From an uncultured Selenomonadales bacterium (GTDB lineage: Bacteria > Bacillota > Negativicutes > Selenomonadales > Selenomonadaceae): a stretch of 64,000 nucleotides of DNA. A program made the position numbers and the translations under genes. The notes under the pieces were generated by a model. That model worked only from the letters and a program-made list of their open reading frames with translations. It had not been told where the DNA came from and ran no database searches. The DNA is taken from positions 1 through 64,000 of the forward strand of contig CAMZAX010000009.1 of assembly GCA_947304355.1 (NCBI GenBank), read 5' to 3'. Positions 50,935 through 59,128 of this stretch are shown piece after piece (positions within the stretch are counted from its first letter, which is position 1; every line of letters starts with the position of its first letter).

Positions 50935-52683
50935 TCAAAGCGGGCGTCCGACGACCGTGCGACCCGTGAGCTGTTCAATCGTGTCGAAAATTTTGTTCGC
51001 CCTGTCGGCAAAGAACGCGTCGAATTTATCTGCGCGGCAAAGGGCGGCGTCAATGAAGTGTCGTTCCAAAATCGCGTCGACTTCCGCGCTTGAAAGACCC
51101 GTCTTGCGTTCAATCTTGACAAGATAAAAGCTCGGAGGATCGCCGTCGATTATGCGGTTGGTGCCCTTTAGAATCAGCGTCTTGTTGGCAATGCTGTCGT
51201 ACTTCGCTTTCGGGAAGCCGCGCGCCTCGCAATATTTTTTCGGGAAAATGTGATGCACTTCGACGCTTTCAGCGAAACTTACTTCGGAACTCATATTTCT
51301 GCCCGCAAGGAAATCTGTCGCGCCGTTTTTGAGAATCAGCGAAATCATTCCTTTGTAAGCCGCCGAACGAATACTGTTGACGCCCAAAAGCCGACCCGCA
51401 ACGATTTGCGTCTTGCGAATAATTTCGGGCTCCTCGCGCTTTTCAATCCAACGCATGACCTGCACGATGTCTTTGACGTAACGAGAGCCCTGACCGTCTT
51501 TGTAGGATTCGCTGAACACGCAACACCAATACCACTGACGAATTTTTTTGCGGGCGGCGGCGTTGTCTTTGCCGGTCGCTTTCAGTTGCGCGAAGATGGC
51601 AGCCATTGGCACCAGTTGCGATTTGTAAGGCAGATATTTTTTCGTTTTGATGCCTTCAACGTCGAGAAACTTGCCCGCCTCAACAAATCCGTCGATAACT
51701 GCCGATTTGTGGCTGACGTAATCGGAATAGCTGAGTTTCAAAATATCTTTGCCGTCGCAACTGACAGGCGTTTTGTTTTTGCGAAAATTTTCGTAGCTGA
51801 CCAAAAGCGTCAATGCCGTGATGAAGTCCGAACGATCGACTTCCGTCAAAATTTCCAAGCCTTTGTCGTCGAAATCCGCTTGCACGCGCTCCCAATCGGC
51901 ACGCAACTGAATCGGTTCGCCGTTTTCGTCGACGTGCGCGGCAAAAATCGCCGTCAACAAATCGAAGACGCCGAGCTTTTCGCCGCCGCTGTTTACTTTG
52001 TCGAAAATTTTGCAGACCGCGCCGAGTGCGGTATCTTTTTCGAGTTCAATGGCGACGACATCGTAGGAGCAAACTTTGTCGATAATTTTTGCGGCGAAAT
52101 CGTCGGCGAAGTCTTCCGCGCTGTCGTTGTCGTGAAATTTTCCGTAAGCGCGAATCCATTTGCGGCTGTCGAAGATTATATTCAGCGGAAACATTCCGGC
52201 GGCGTATTCTTTTTCGGGCGACGACAAATCCCAATTAACGCCTTTGGCTTTGAGTTTGCGGCTCGGCTGCACGGAAATAATCATGTCGTCAACGTCGGAA
52301 GAATTTTTGACGGAATCAATCGCCTTTGCCATGTCGACATAATAAAAAAACTTTTTGCCGCCCTTGGCGATATTTACGGGGTCTTCGGAGAAAAGCGCGC
52401 CGAAAAGCGACGTCAGCCGCTGTTGCCCGTCGAGAATCAGATAACGCGGCGCGACGTCGGACTTGCCCGCGCCTTCAATCGGGCGGTGCGCGAATTTTAA
52501 ATTATCGGCGTCGCATTCGAGCAAGAGGATTGAATTTATCGGAAAGCCGCGAATCACGCTTTCGAGCAACGATTTGATTTGTTCGTCGCTCCAAATCCAT
52601 TTGCGCTGAAAGTCGGGCAGTTGAATCGCGCCGTCTTTGATTTTCCGCAACAAGTCTTCGATATTAAGTTTTTTCGCATCCAT
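50935..52683 (-). CDS. DUF262/DUF1524 protein, GmrSD-like type IV restriction candidate
   Basis: 582 residues. The N-terminal DUF262 domain has PDFQRKWIWSDEQIKSLLESVIRGFPI and the ParB-like nucleotide-hydrolysis motif ILDGQQRLTS (D85-R89). The C-terminal region holds an HNH-type site, VEVHHIFPKKY (~470) followed by Asn in SIANKTLI. This layout is that of GmrS-GmrD fusions that cleave modified phage DNA and of related defence proteins. It stands alone between the tiny-peptide loci, with a likely ATG start. Single-gene defence is inferred. Confidence 0.8.
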   Translation of the reverse strand: MDAKKLNIEDLLRKIKDGAIQLPDFQRKWIWSDEQIKSLLESVIRGFPINSILLLECDADNLKFAHRPIEGAGKSDVAPRYLILDGQQRLTSLFGALFSEDPVNIAKGGKKFFYYVDMAKAIDSVKNSSDVDDMIISVQPSRKLKAKGVNWDLSSPEKEYAAGMFPLNIIFDSRKWIRAYGKFHDNDSAEDFADDFAAKIIDKVCSYDVVAIELEKDTALGAVCKIFDKVNSGGEKLGVFDLLTAIFAAHVDENGEPIQLRADWERVQADFDDKGLEILTEVDRSDFITALTLLVSYENFRKNKTPVSCDGKDILKLSYSDYVSHKSAVIDGFVEAGKFLDVEGIKTKKYLPYKSQLVPMAAIFAQLKATGKDNAAARKKIRQWYWCCVFSESYKDGQGSRYVKDIVQVMRWIEKREEPEIIRKTQIVAGRLLGVNSIRSAAYKGMISLILKNGATDFLAGRNMSSEVSFAESVEVHHIFPKKYCEARGFPKAKYDSIANKTLILKGTNRIIDGDPPSFYLVKIERKTGLSSAEVDAILERHFIDAALCRADKFDAFFADRANKIFDTIEQLTGRTVVGRPL

Positions 52684-52874
52684 TAGCGTCCGCCCTTTGC
52701 AAGATTAATTGCCGCAAATTATAACCGGGGGAAAATTTTTCGTCAAACGCAGGCGCGTCGCGATTTTTAACGTCGTCCCAACGTCAAACTTATCTGCAAC
52801 TAAGATTGGGCGCGTATCCTTGCAAATGCGGTCAAACAATAACGAACTCGAAACGAATTGATAACGATTGCGTA

Positions 52875-52926
52875 TTGTCAAAAATTCCTCACGTGCTATA
52901 ATGCGCGCTGTTCCAACGGATTGGAC
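52875..52926 (+). promoter_or_regulatory. Promoter and leader hairpin of tiny peptide 2
   Basis: TTGTCA (52875-52880), 16 bases, TATAAT (52897-52902), then GTTCCAACGGATTGGAC (52910-52926). Homologous to the region upstream of tiny peptide 1. Confidence 0.7.
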
Positions 52927-52952
52927 ATCAAACGCAAAAGGAGGCAACCATC

Positions 52953-53051
52953 ATGAAGAAATTTTTCAAAGAGCGCGGAAAGAAATTGCTCGGTGACGTG
53001 TTGCCGGTCATCGGGTTGATATTCTTCTACGGTCTCGAAAACGTTTTCTGA
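52953..53051 (+). CDS. Tiny membrane peptide 2 (32 aa)
   Basis: ATG after AGGAGGC. The product begins MKKFFKERGKKLLGD, strongly basic, then has one short hydrophobic helix (VLPVIGLIFFYGL). The amphipathic and basic profile resembles small membrane-active peptides. It shares promoter and leader with tiny peptide 1 and is followed 45 bases later by tiny peptide 3. Confidence 0.6.
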   Translation: MKKFFKERGKKLLGDVLPVIGLIFFYGLENVF

Positions 53052-53096
53052 GTCGGAGCCGCACACTCAATCAAATTCGCCAAGGAGGCAACATTT

Positions 53097-53192
53097 GTGA
53101 AGAAAATCTTCCACGACAGTGTTATCGCCATGAGTTTGGGGCTTTTCGCCTGCTCGATGGCAATCGGTCTGGCACTCGTCTACTTTAAATAA
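53097..53192 (+). CDS. Tiny hydrophobic membrane peptide 3 (31 aa)
   Basis: GTG start with AAGGAGGC nine bases upstream. MKKIFHDSVIAMS is followed by a membrane helix LGLFACSMAIGLALVYF. It aligns with peptide 1 (both have MKK, a FAC motif and a VY near the end). Probably co-transcribed with peptide 2 and ended by the terminator at 53278. Confidence 0.6.
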   Translation: MKKIFHDSVIAMSLGLFACSMAIGLALVYFK

Positions 53193-53277
53193 GTTTTTAA
53201 GACCGATTAACTTCCCGGTTTCGCGAAGGCAACAACTTCGCATGAAATACAGGCATTAAAAATCCCTCCCCCAAAAA

Positions 53278-53311
53278 AATTCCCCGCTGCACAGCGCAAC
53301 GGGGAATTTTT
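53278..53311. terminator. Terminator between tiny peptides and scfA
   Basis: TTCCCCG / CGGGGAA stem with a T-run on the plus side and an A-run on the other, lying between converging genes. Confidence 0.85.
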
Positions 53312-53327
53312 CTTGCCGAGTAGGAAA

Positions 53328-53474
53328 TTATTTCTTTTGACGTTCGCAAACTTGATTGCCGACGGTGCAACTGGTTTTGCACGCCGATTGACACGAGGCT
53401 TGGCATTCGCCGCAGCCGCCCGTTTGACGCGTCGCCTGCAGTGTCGGCTTGTTGACAGTCTTGATGTGTTTCAT
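53328..53474 (-). CDS. scfA: SCIFF ranthipeptide precursor
   Basis: 48 residues: MKHIKTVNKPTLQ leader, then six Cys (positions 21, 24, 28, 32, 36, 43) in the order CGECQASCQSACKTSC..C. This is the six-cysteines-in-forty-five-residues (SCIFF) signature. In clostridia the peptide gains Cys-derived thioether cross-links from the radical SAM enzyme ScfB, usually encoded next door. No scfB is present in this window. GGAG lies nine bases before the ATG. Confidence 0.93.
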   Translation of the reverse strand: MKHIKTVNKPTLQATRQTGGCGECQASCQSACKTSCTVGNQVCERQKK

Positions 53475-53500
53475 GATTAAAATCTCCTTTCAAATCCCCT

Positions 53501-53528
53501 AGTTCCTGGTTCCTGGTTCCTAGTTCCT
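53501..53528. repeat. (A/G)GTTCCT heptamer array
   Basis: Four seven-base units between scfA and the polyprenyl synthase gene; the last unit contains the synthase stop codon. Confidence 0.85.
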
Positions 53529-54495
53529 ATCTCGTGCGGTCAACGACGAAATCCGCAATCTGTTCGAGGGCAAGGCTTACCGAAGTCGTCAGCGTGAGCG
53601 GCAAATTCACCCGCGCAGATTCAATGTGAGCCTCCGCCCGCGTGCGGCAGTAGTCAACCGCGTCCGCAGCTTGAATAATTTTAATGGCGGCGTCAATGTC
53701 CGCGCGTGTCACTTCGCCGCGTGTAACGAGTTCGCGCAACGTGTCGGCTTCGTCGCTTACGTCAAGGGCGCGAATCACAGGCAAGGTTATAACGCCGCTT
53801 TTGAGGTCGCCGCCGTGCGGTTTGCCCGTGATTTTTTCGTCGCCGAAGAAGTCCAACAGGTCGTCGATAATTTGAAACGCAAGCCCCAAGCCGGAGCCGT
53901 AAGCCGTCAAGTTTTCGACTTCGCGCGTGTCCAATTCGGCGACAATCGCGCCGAGCCGGCAACAGCTTGACAAAAACACCGCCGTCTTGAGATTTATGCG
54001 CGTGTAGTATTCGGCGAGGGTCGGCACTTCAAAAAGCGAGCGGTCTTGCATGATTTCGCCGACGCAGAGATTTTTGACGAGCTTGGACAGAATCAGCTGA
54101 ACCTGCGCGCCGTAGTTGTTGTCCGCGACGAGTTGAAACGCCTTTGCAAAAAGATAGTCGCCGACAAGTACCGCGATTTGCGCGCCGTATTTGGCGTTGG
54201 CAGTTTCGACGCCACGCCGTTTCTTCGACGTGTCGATTATGTCGTCGTGCACCAGGCTTGCCGTGTGAATCAGTTCGAGCGCGGTCGCGAGCGGCATGGT
54301 TTTTTCGGGCGGACACGGGCTTTTGGCATTGGCGCACAGCAGGAACAGCATCGGACGCAATCTTTTGCCGCCTTTAATCAGCGGCGCGCACGCTTCGTAA
54401 ATGAACGGGTCGTCCGCGATTGATAGTTTGATTTGCTCCTCAAGTACGTGCAAATTTTTTGCCGCAACGTCGTTTAATGCCGCCACGAAATTCAA
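53527..54495 (-). CDS. Trans-polyprenyl diphosphate synthase
   Basis: About 322 residues. First Asp-rich motif LVHDDIIDTSKKRRG and second motif QIIDDLLDFFGDE are both intact, as is GGKRLRP near the start. It elongates isoprenoid diphosphates for the quinone side chain or an undecaprenyl-like carrier; chain length is not readable with confidence. TTG at 54495 with AGGTGAG upstream is preferred; GTG at 54504 lies within the SD. Confidence 0.92.
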   Translation of the reverse strand: MNFVAALNDVAAKNLHVLEEQIKLSIADDPFIYEACAPLIKGGKRLRPMLFLLCANAKSPCPPEKTMPLATALELIHTASLVHDDIIDTSKKRRGVETANAKYGAQIAVLVGDYLFAKAFQLVADNNYGAQVQLILSKLVKNLCVGEIMQDRSLFEVPTLAEYYTRINLKTAVFLSSCCRLGAIVAELDTREVENLTAYGSGLGLAFQIIDDLLDFFGDEKITGKPHGGDLKSGVITLPVIRALDVSDEADTLRELVTRGEVTRADIDAAIKIIQAADAVDYCRTRAEAHIESARVNLPLTLTTSVSLALEQIADFVVDRTR

Positions 54496-54561
54496 TCGGC
54501 TCACCTGCCAAAAAATTTTTCCGCAATTCTATCACAGCTCGAATCAAAAGGCAATTACGGA

Positions 54562-55221
54562 TTAGTCGCCGCCGAAGAATTCGTTCTCCGCCGCAAGGCA
54601 AAGCATGTGATAAATCGGCAAGTGGAATTCTTGAATCGTGTAGGACGAATCGGCGGGCACGCAAATCGCAATATCGGACAGGTGGCGAAGTCTGCCGCCG
54701 CGCCGCCCCGTCATTGCCACGACCGTTATGCCCATAATCTTCGCGACTTCCACGGCGAACAGCACGTTATCGGAATTGCCCGAAGTCGAAATGGCAAGCA
54801 TGACGTCGCCGCGTTTGCCGAGCCCGAAAATTTGTTGCGCGAAAATCAAATTAGCCGCCCTGTCGTTGGCAAAAGCACTCATCAGCGCGGTTTCGCCGAC
54901 CAAGCTCACGGCGGGCAACGCGCTTTGCAGATTCGCCTTGAAGTATTCGACGTCGCCGGGAAAAAGTTCATGCGCCCGCTTGACGAAATCGGGATTGAAC
55001 TCGTCGATACGGCGCGGCAGTAGAAAACCTTTCATCAGTTCGCCGACAATGTGCATGGCGTCCGCCGCGCTGCCGCCGTTGCCGCAAGTTATCAGTTTGT
55101 TGCCGTTGCGAAAACTGTTGCAAATCGCCTCAACCGTCTCGAAAAGATTGTCGCGACAAATATCCAGCGCGGGATAACGTTTAATCAGCTCGTAGATTTT
55201 GTTTGCTGTGCCGGTCTTAAT
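54562..55221 (-). CDS. gmhA: Sedoheptulose-7-phosphate isomerase with an ATT start
   Basis: 219 residues if begun at ATT 55221. SIS-domain signatures are CGNGGSAADAMHIVGEL and STSGNSDNV, with a C-terminal IQEFHLPIYHMLC helix. It makes D-glycero-manno-heptose-7-phosphate for LPS core, which implies an outer membrane. The frame upstream of the first ATG (55056) clearly encodes the family N-terminus (IYELIKRYPALDICRDNL..NGNKLITCGNGG). A stop at 55237 blocks any start further upstream. GGGAG lies nine bases before ATT; no ATG/GTG/TTG is in between. Confidence 0.85.
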   Translation of the reverse strand: MKTGTANKIYELIKRYPALDICRDNLFETVEAICNSFRNGNKLITCGNGGSAADAMHIVGELMKGFLLPRRIDEFNPDFVKRAHELFPGDVEYFKANLQSALPAVSLVGETALMSAFANDRAANLIFAQQIFGLGKRGDVMLAISTSGNSDNVLFAVEVAKIMGITVVAMTGRRGGRLRHLSDIAICVPADSSYTIQEFHLPIYHMLCLAAENEFFGGD

Positions 55222-55240
55222 TTTAATCGCTCCCTTTTAT

Positions 55241-55319
55241 CAATTAGGAATGTGGAATGAGGAATTAGGAATGACAACGCGATTTTAATTACTAACTCCT
55301 AATTCCTAACTCCTAATTG
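55241..55319. repeat. Inverted heptamer arrays forming a long hairpin
   Basis: CAATTAGGA, ATGTGGA, ATGAGGA, ATTAGGA on one side and TAACTCC, TAATTCC, TAACTCC, TAATTG on the other, ~25 bases apart. The outer arms CAATTAGGA/TCCTAATTG are perfect complements. It sits just upstream of gmhA. Confidence 0.8.
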
Positions 55320-55323
55320 CATT

Positions 55324-55358
55324 AAAAAGACTGCCGCCCGCTTTTGTGGCCGACAGTC
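55324..55358 (-). terminator. Terminator of the PTS IIA gene
   Basis: Minus strand GACTGTCGGCC / GGGCGGCAGTC stem and TTTTT. Confidence 0.75.
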
Positions 55359-55377
55359 GAAAAAATTTATGCCGTGA

Positions 55378-55896
55378 TTATTTTACGTCTACAACGATGT
55401 CCGCCTCGTCGTCGCTTTCAACGATTTTCGCGCCTTGGGCATTGAGAATCAACGCGATTGCCGCGCAGATAGTTTTGTCGTTGCCGACGACCGCCGCCGT
55501 CTTGCCGCTGAGAGCCGCCGCGTCCGCCTCGTATATTGCAATTTCGTCGCCGACGCGGAATTTCGGAATCGGCTTGTCTTCGACGTGCACGGAGCCTTCG
55601 AGCAAATCTTCCCTGTCGTCGTTGAATTTGATGACGATGTGACCGAGACTTTTGATGTTGTTGTTGACTTCGCCGCCGACCTTGAGGATTTTGAATTCGG
55701 CGTCCGCGATTTTGAGCACGTCGCCGGCTTTGATTGTGTCGGTAAGTTTGTTGCCGCTGTGCAGAACCGAGAAGTCGCGCAATTCAGGCAGAACCATCGA
55801 TTCGTCGAAGATAACCATCATCTTGACGAGACCCGTGAACTTAGAGACTTCGCCGCCGATGCCCACGATTTTAGTGCTGTAGTATTTTTTCGTCAT
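55378..55896 (-). CDS. PTS glucitol/sorbitol-type EIIA protein with C-terminal extension
   Basis: 172 residues from the ATG at 55896 (AGGAGG SD). Residues ~8-120 match EIIA-Gut: VGIGGEVSKF, FDESMVLPELRDFSVLHSG with phospho-acceptor candidate His46, and GGEVNNNIKSLGHIVIKFN. The last ~50 residues (ALSGKTAAVVGNDKTICAAIALILNAQGAKIV) are an extra segment not in the classic 120-residue IIA. No EIIB/EIIC or dehydrogenase gene is near, so a regulatory role is possible. Confidence 0.8.
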   Translation of the reverse strand: MTKKYYSTKIVGIGGEVSKFTGLVKMMVIFDESMVLPELRDFSVLHSGNKLTDTIKAGDVLKIADAEFKILKVGGEVNNNIKSLGHIVIKFNDDREDLLEGSVHVEDKPIPKFRVGDEIAIYEADAAALSGKTAAVVGNDKTICAAIALILNAQGAKIVESDDEADIVVDVK

Positions 55897-55994
55897 TGAA
55901 AGCCCTCCTGTAACCCAAATGAATTTTTTAACAATTTTAGGCTTGAATTCTGCAAGACGCCGATTAATCCTGCCGCCGTTGGTAAAAATTTTTA

Positions 55995-56015
55995 GGGACA
56001 AGGGATAAGGGACAA
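55995..56015 (+). repeat. GGGACAA array upstream of the U32 gene
   Basis: Units GGGACAA, GGGATAA, GGGACAA, in the promoter region of the peptidase gene. Confidence 0.85.
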
Positions 56016-56064
56016 GAGAATAGAAAATTTCGACGACTGAACACTCAATGAGGAGGTCTTTAAC

Positions 56065-58425
56065 TTGATTGAATTGCTGGCACCGGCGGGGAGTTTTGAC
56101 GCGTTACGAGCGGCGGTCGAGGCGGGCGCGGACGCCGTTTACCTTGCGGGCGAAAAATTCGGAGCGCGAGCCTACGCCGAAAATTTTGCGGGCGAATTGC
56201 TTGCCGAGGCAGTCAAATTTGCTCATCTGCGCAGCGTCGCCGTTCACGTCACGGTTAATACGATCGTCGCCGATTCGGAGCTTGACGAGCTTGCGGCTTA
56301 CATAAAATTTTTGCGTCGCGCGAACGTTGACGCGTTGTTGGTTCAAGACTTGGGCGCGGCGTCCGTCGCAAAATCTGTCGCGCCCGAAATCCCTTTGCAC
56401 GCCTCCACGCAGATGACAATTCACAACGTCGCGGGCGTCAAGGCTTTGGCGGAACTTGGATTCACCCGCGCAGTCTTGAGCCGCGAGCTGACGTTGACCG
56501 AGATTGAAAAAATTTGTCGCGAGTCGCCGATTGAAACCGAAATTTTTATTCACGGCGCGCTTTGCGTGTGTTGGTCGGGACAATGCCTGATGAGTTCGCT
56601 TATCGGCGGGCGCAGCGGCAATCGCGGACGTTGTGCGCAACCGTGTCGCTTGCCTTATGAACTCGTCGACGCGAACGGAAAAAATCTTTTGAACGCCGGA
56701 AAATATCTGCTGAGCCCGAAAGACTTAAACACGCTTGATTTGTTGCCGAAGCTTGTCGAAACGGGCGTCACGTCGCTAAAAATCGAAGGGCGCATGAAAC
56801 GTCCCGAATACGTCGCCACGGTCGTCAAAGTTTATCGCGACGCGCTGGACAAAAAATTTTCCGCGCCCGAAGACCGCCGCAAGCTTGCGCAGATTTTTAA
56901 TCGCGACTTCACGACGGCTTACCTTGAGAAAAATCCCGGCAAGAATTTAATCAGCGACGGCAAGCCGAACAATCGCGGCGTTTTAATCGGGCGCGTCGTC
57001 GAGGTCGGGCGCGACAAGGTCGTTTTGAAGTTGGGTAATGAATTACACATCGGCGATCAAGTCGAGATTTGGGTTAAGGTCGGCGGGCGCGTGACGTTCA
57101 CGGTCGAAAGCTTTGACATGAACGGCGATTTGTGTACGGTTGCGGCTCCGACGAAGGGCGTGCGCGTTCACGACAGGGTGTTCAAGATTTTCGACGCGGA
57201 ACTGACTGCCGAGGCGCGAAAATATTTCACGGGCGCGGCGGTGAGGCGGATTGGCGTTGCGGCTGACGTTCGCGCCGAACTTGGCGAGCCGCTGACTTTG
57301 ACGCTGACCGACACCGACGGCAACGTTGCGACTGCGCGGACGAATTTTATCGCCGAGCCCGCCTTGAATCGCCCGCTGACCGTCGACACGTTGCGCAAAC
57401 AAATCGGACGCCTTGGCAATACGGTTTTCGCGTTGGAGAAATTTTCCGCCGCCGTCGCCGAAAATTTGATGATGCCAATAAGCGAACTCAACGACGTGCG
57501 CCGCCGAGCCGTCGAAGATTTGGAACGTCAACGCCTGCAGAAATTCAAGCGGGTAAATATTTACCCATGTGCCGAAAAAATTTTTGAGCCCTGCACGAAC
57601 GCAAATGACGCGACGAAACTCGTGAAACTCGTTGCGCATGTCGACACGCTTGAAAAGTTGATTGCGGCTTTGGACGCGGGCGCGGACGAAATTTTATACG
57701 GCGGCGAAACTTTCACGAACCGTTCCGTAAAAAATTTTTCGGAGGCGATTGAACTCGTGCACGCGCGCGGGAAAAAATTTTCACTTGCGACGCCGCGAAT
57801 CGTCCGCGAAGACGAAATGCCCGCGCTTGAAAAAATTTTGTCCGCCGAAGCCGACGCCGTTTACGTACACAATCTCGCGACGTTGAGTCTTGCGAAAAAA
57901 TTTTCCGCCGCGCAAATTCGCACGGATTTTTCGTTGCATGTCTTCAACGGCGCGACGATTAATTTTTTGGCGGGCATGGGCGTCACGGGCGTGACGCTTT
58001 CACCCGAACTGAACTTGACGCAAATCAAAGCTCTCGCGCAAAAATCGCCGTTGCCCGTCGAATGTATCGTTCACGGGCGGCACGAGCTGATGATTTCGGC
58101 TTATTGCGTGCTTGGAAGTTTCTTGGGCGGCTTGGACAAAAAAAATTGCCCGCACGTTTGTCGGACAGAAAAATTTTATTTGCGCGACAGGCTGGGCGAA
58201 CTCTTCCCCGTCGTGACGGATCAATTTTGTCGAATGCACATCCTCAACGCCAAAACGTTATCGATGATTGAACACCGCGCTGACTTCGGCGGCGTGTCGA
58301 GGATTCGCGTCGATTGCCGTGTTTTGACTGTCGACGAGACCGCGCAGATTGTTCGCGCCTACAAGTCGGGCGGCAGTGAGATTCAAAATTTCACGCGCGG
58401 TCATTACTTTCGCGGCGCAATGTAA
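56065..58425 (+). CDS. U32 family peptidase with DUF3656 (RlhA/YdcP-like)
   Basis: 786 residues, TTG start after GAGGAGG. The N-terminal barrel begins [27 protein letters not shown] and holds the family Cys region [33 protein letters not shown] (~172-203). A DUF3656-like middle (~380-500) and a second, diverged barrel (~525-780, [27 protein letters not shown]) follow. The E. coli relative RlhA hydroxylates 23S rRNA. Two barrels in one chain are typical of the long form. It ends overlapping the chimeric gmd gene tail to tail. Confidence 0.92.
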   Translation: MIELLAPAGSFDALRAAVEAGADAVYLAGEKFGARAYAENFAGELLAEAVKFAHLRSVAVHVTVNTIVADSELDELAAYIKFLRRANVDALLVQDLGAASVAKSVAPEIPLHASTQMTIHNVAGVKALAELGFTRAVLSRELTLTEIEKICRESPIETEIFIHGALCVCWSGQCLMSSLIGGRSGNRGRCAQPCRLPYELVDANGKNLLNAGKYLLSPKDLNTLDLLPKLVETGVTSLKIEGRMKRPEYVATVVKVYRDALDKKFSAPEDRRKLAQIFNRDFTTAYLEKNPGKNLISDGKPNNRGVLIGRVVEVGRDKVVLKLGNELHIGDQVEIWVKVGGRVTFTVESFDMNGDLCTVAAPTKGVRVHDRVFKIFDAELTAEARKYFTGAAVRRIGVAADVRAELGEPLTLTLTDTDGNVATARTNFIAEPALNRPLTVDTLRKQIGRLGNTVFALEKFSAAVAENLMMPISELNDVRRRAVEDLERQRLQKFKRVNIYPCAEKIFEPCTNANDATKLVKLVAHVDTLEKLIAALDAGADEILYGGETFTNRSVKNFSEAIELVHARGKKFSLATPRIVREDEMPALEKILSAEADAVYVHNLATLSLAKKFSAAQIRTDFSLHVFNGATINFLAGMGVTGVTLSPELNLTQIKALAQKSPLPVECIVHGRHELMISAYCVLGSFLGGLDKKNCPHVCRTEKFYLRDRLGELFPVVTDQFCRMHILNAKTLSMIEHRADFGGVSRIRVDCRVLTVDETAQIVRAYKSGGSEIQNFTRGHYFRGAM

Positions 58426-59030
58426 AACGGATTCGGCGTGAAAATTATTTCGTCGGCTTTGAGCATTGCGTTCGCGGCGAACATTTGAATTGCGTCGTCG
58501 CCGTCGTCGAAACGAATGCCGTTGTCCGCAAGAAATTGACGCTTGAAAACTTTCGCGGCGAGGGGCGTCGAGCCGTCGTTGTTCGCCAAAATTTTGAACA
58601 GCGTCGCCTTGTCGAACTTTCGGTTCAGATTGTCTTGCAAGCCGTCAAATGCCGCGTCCGCCTCAAAAACAAATTTCCGATTCGCCATGCTTATGTTGCC
58701 GCTTTCGTCTTCGCGGAGCCATTTTACTGAACAAGAAATATCGTTTCTGAAATTATACAGCTCATTCAAAGTGTCCACGTGCGATTGCGCCGCCAAGTTG
58801 TAAAACTCGTCGGGCTGAACGTCGCGAATCAAATTCGTAATGCTCATCGAATCGGTCGTGTCGCCGTAATGCAAATGAAAGTTCGCGTCGACGATGTGAT
58901 CGATTCGTTGCGTGCAGGGCGTTGAGTGGCGACGTATCATCCCGTGCACTTCGTAACCTTTCGACAGCAACAGCTCGGCAAGATACGAGCCGTCTTGACC
59001 CGTCACGCCCGTGATTATCGCGCTTTTCAA
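58404..59030 (-). pseudogene. Chimeric ORF: gmd 5' end joined to a glycosyltransferase-like 3' end
   Basis: 208 residues, TTG start with GAGAGGTGA. Residues 1-85 are a faithful GDP-mannose 4,6-dehydratase N-terminus ([44 protein letters not shown]). Normal proteins run on to ~340 residues with the YxxxK catalytic site, absent here. Residues ~90-208 instead resemble the C-terminal part of a family 2 glycosyltransferase ([17 protein letters not shown].. then [15 protein letters not shown]). A deletion fused two surface-polysaccharide genes; function is doubtful. Confidence 0.65.
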
Positions 59031-59067
59031 AAAATATCACCTCTCAAGTCAACTTGCCACAATATAA

Positions 59068-59096
59068 TTGACGCGCCGCCTAAAGTCAATTAGAAT
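59068..59096 (+). promoter_or_regulatory. Promoter of mutS2
   Basis: TTGACG (59068-59073), 17 bases, TAGAAT (59091-59096). Confidence 0.65.
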
Positions 59097-59099
59097 TTA

Positions 59100-59127
59100 G
59101 GGACAAGGGACAAGGGAGCAGGGATTA
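59100..59127 (+). repeat. GGGACAA array supplying the mutS2 SD
   Basis: Units GGGACAA, GGGACAA, GGGAGCA, GGGATTA end one base before the mutS2 ATG; the GGGAG of the third unit is the likely ribosome-binding site. Confidence 0.8.
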
Positions 59128-59128
59128 G

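Noticed and set aside
53501..53528. Heptamer array read as a possible attachment site or CRISPR-like repeat
   Set aside because: Units are only seven bases in direct tandem with no spacers and no integrase nearby.
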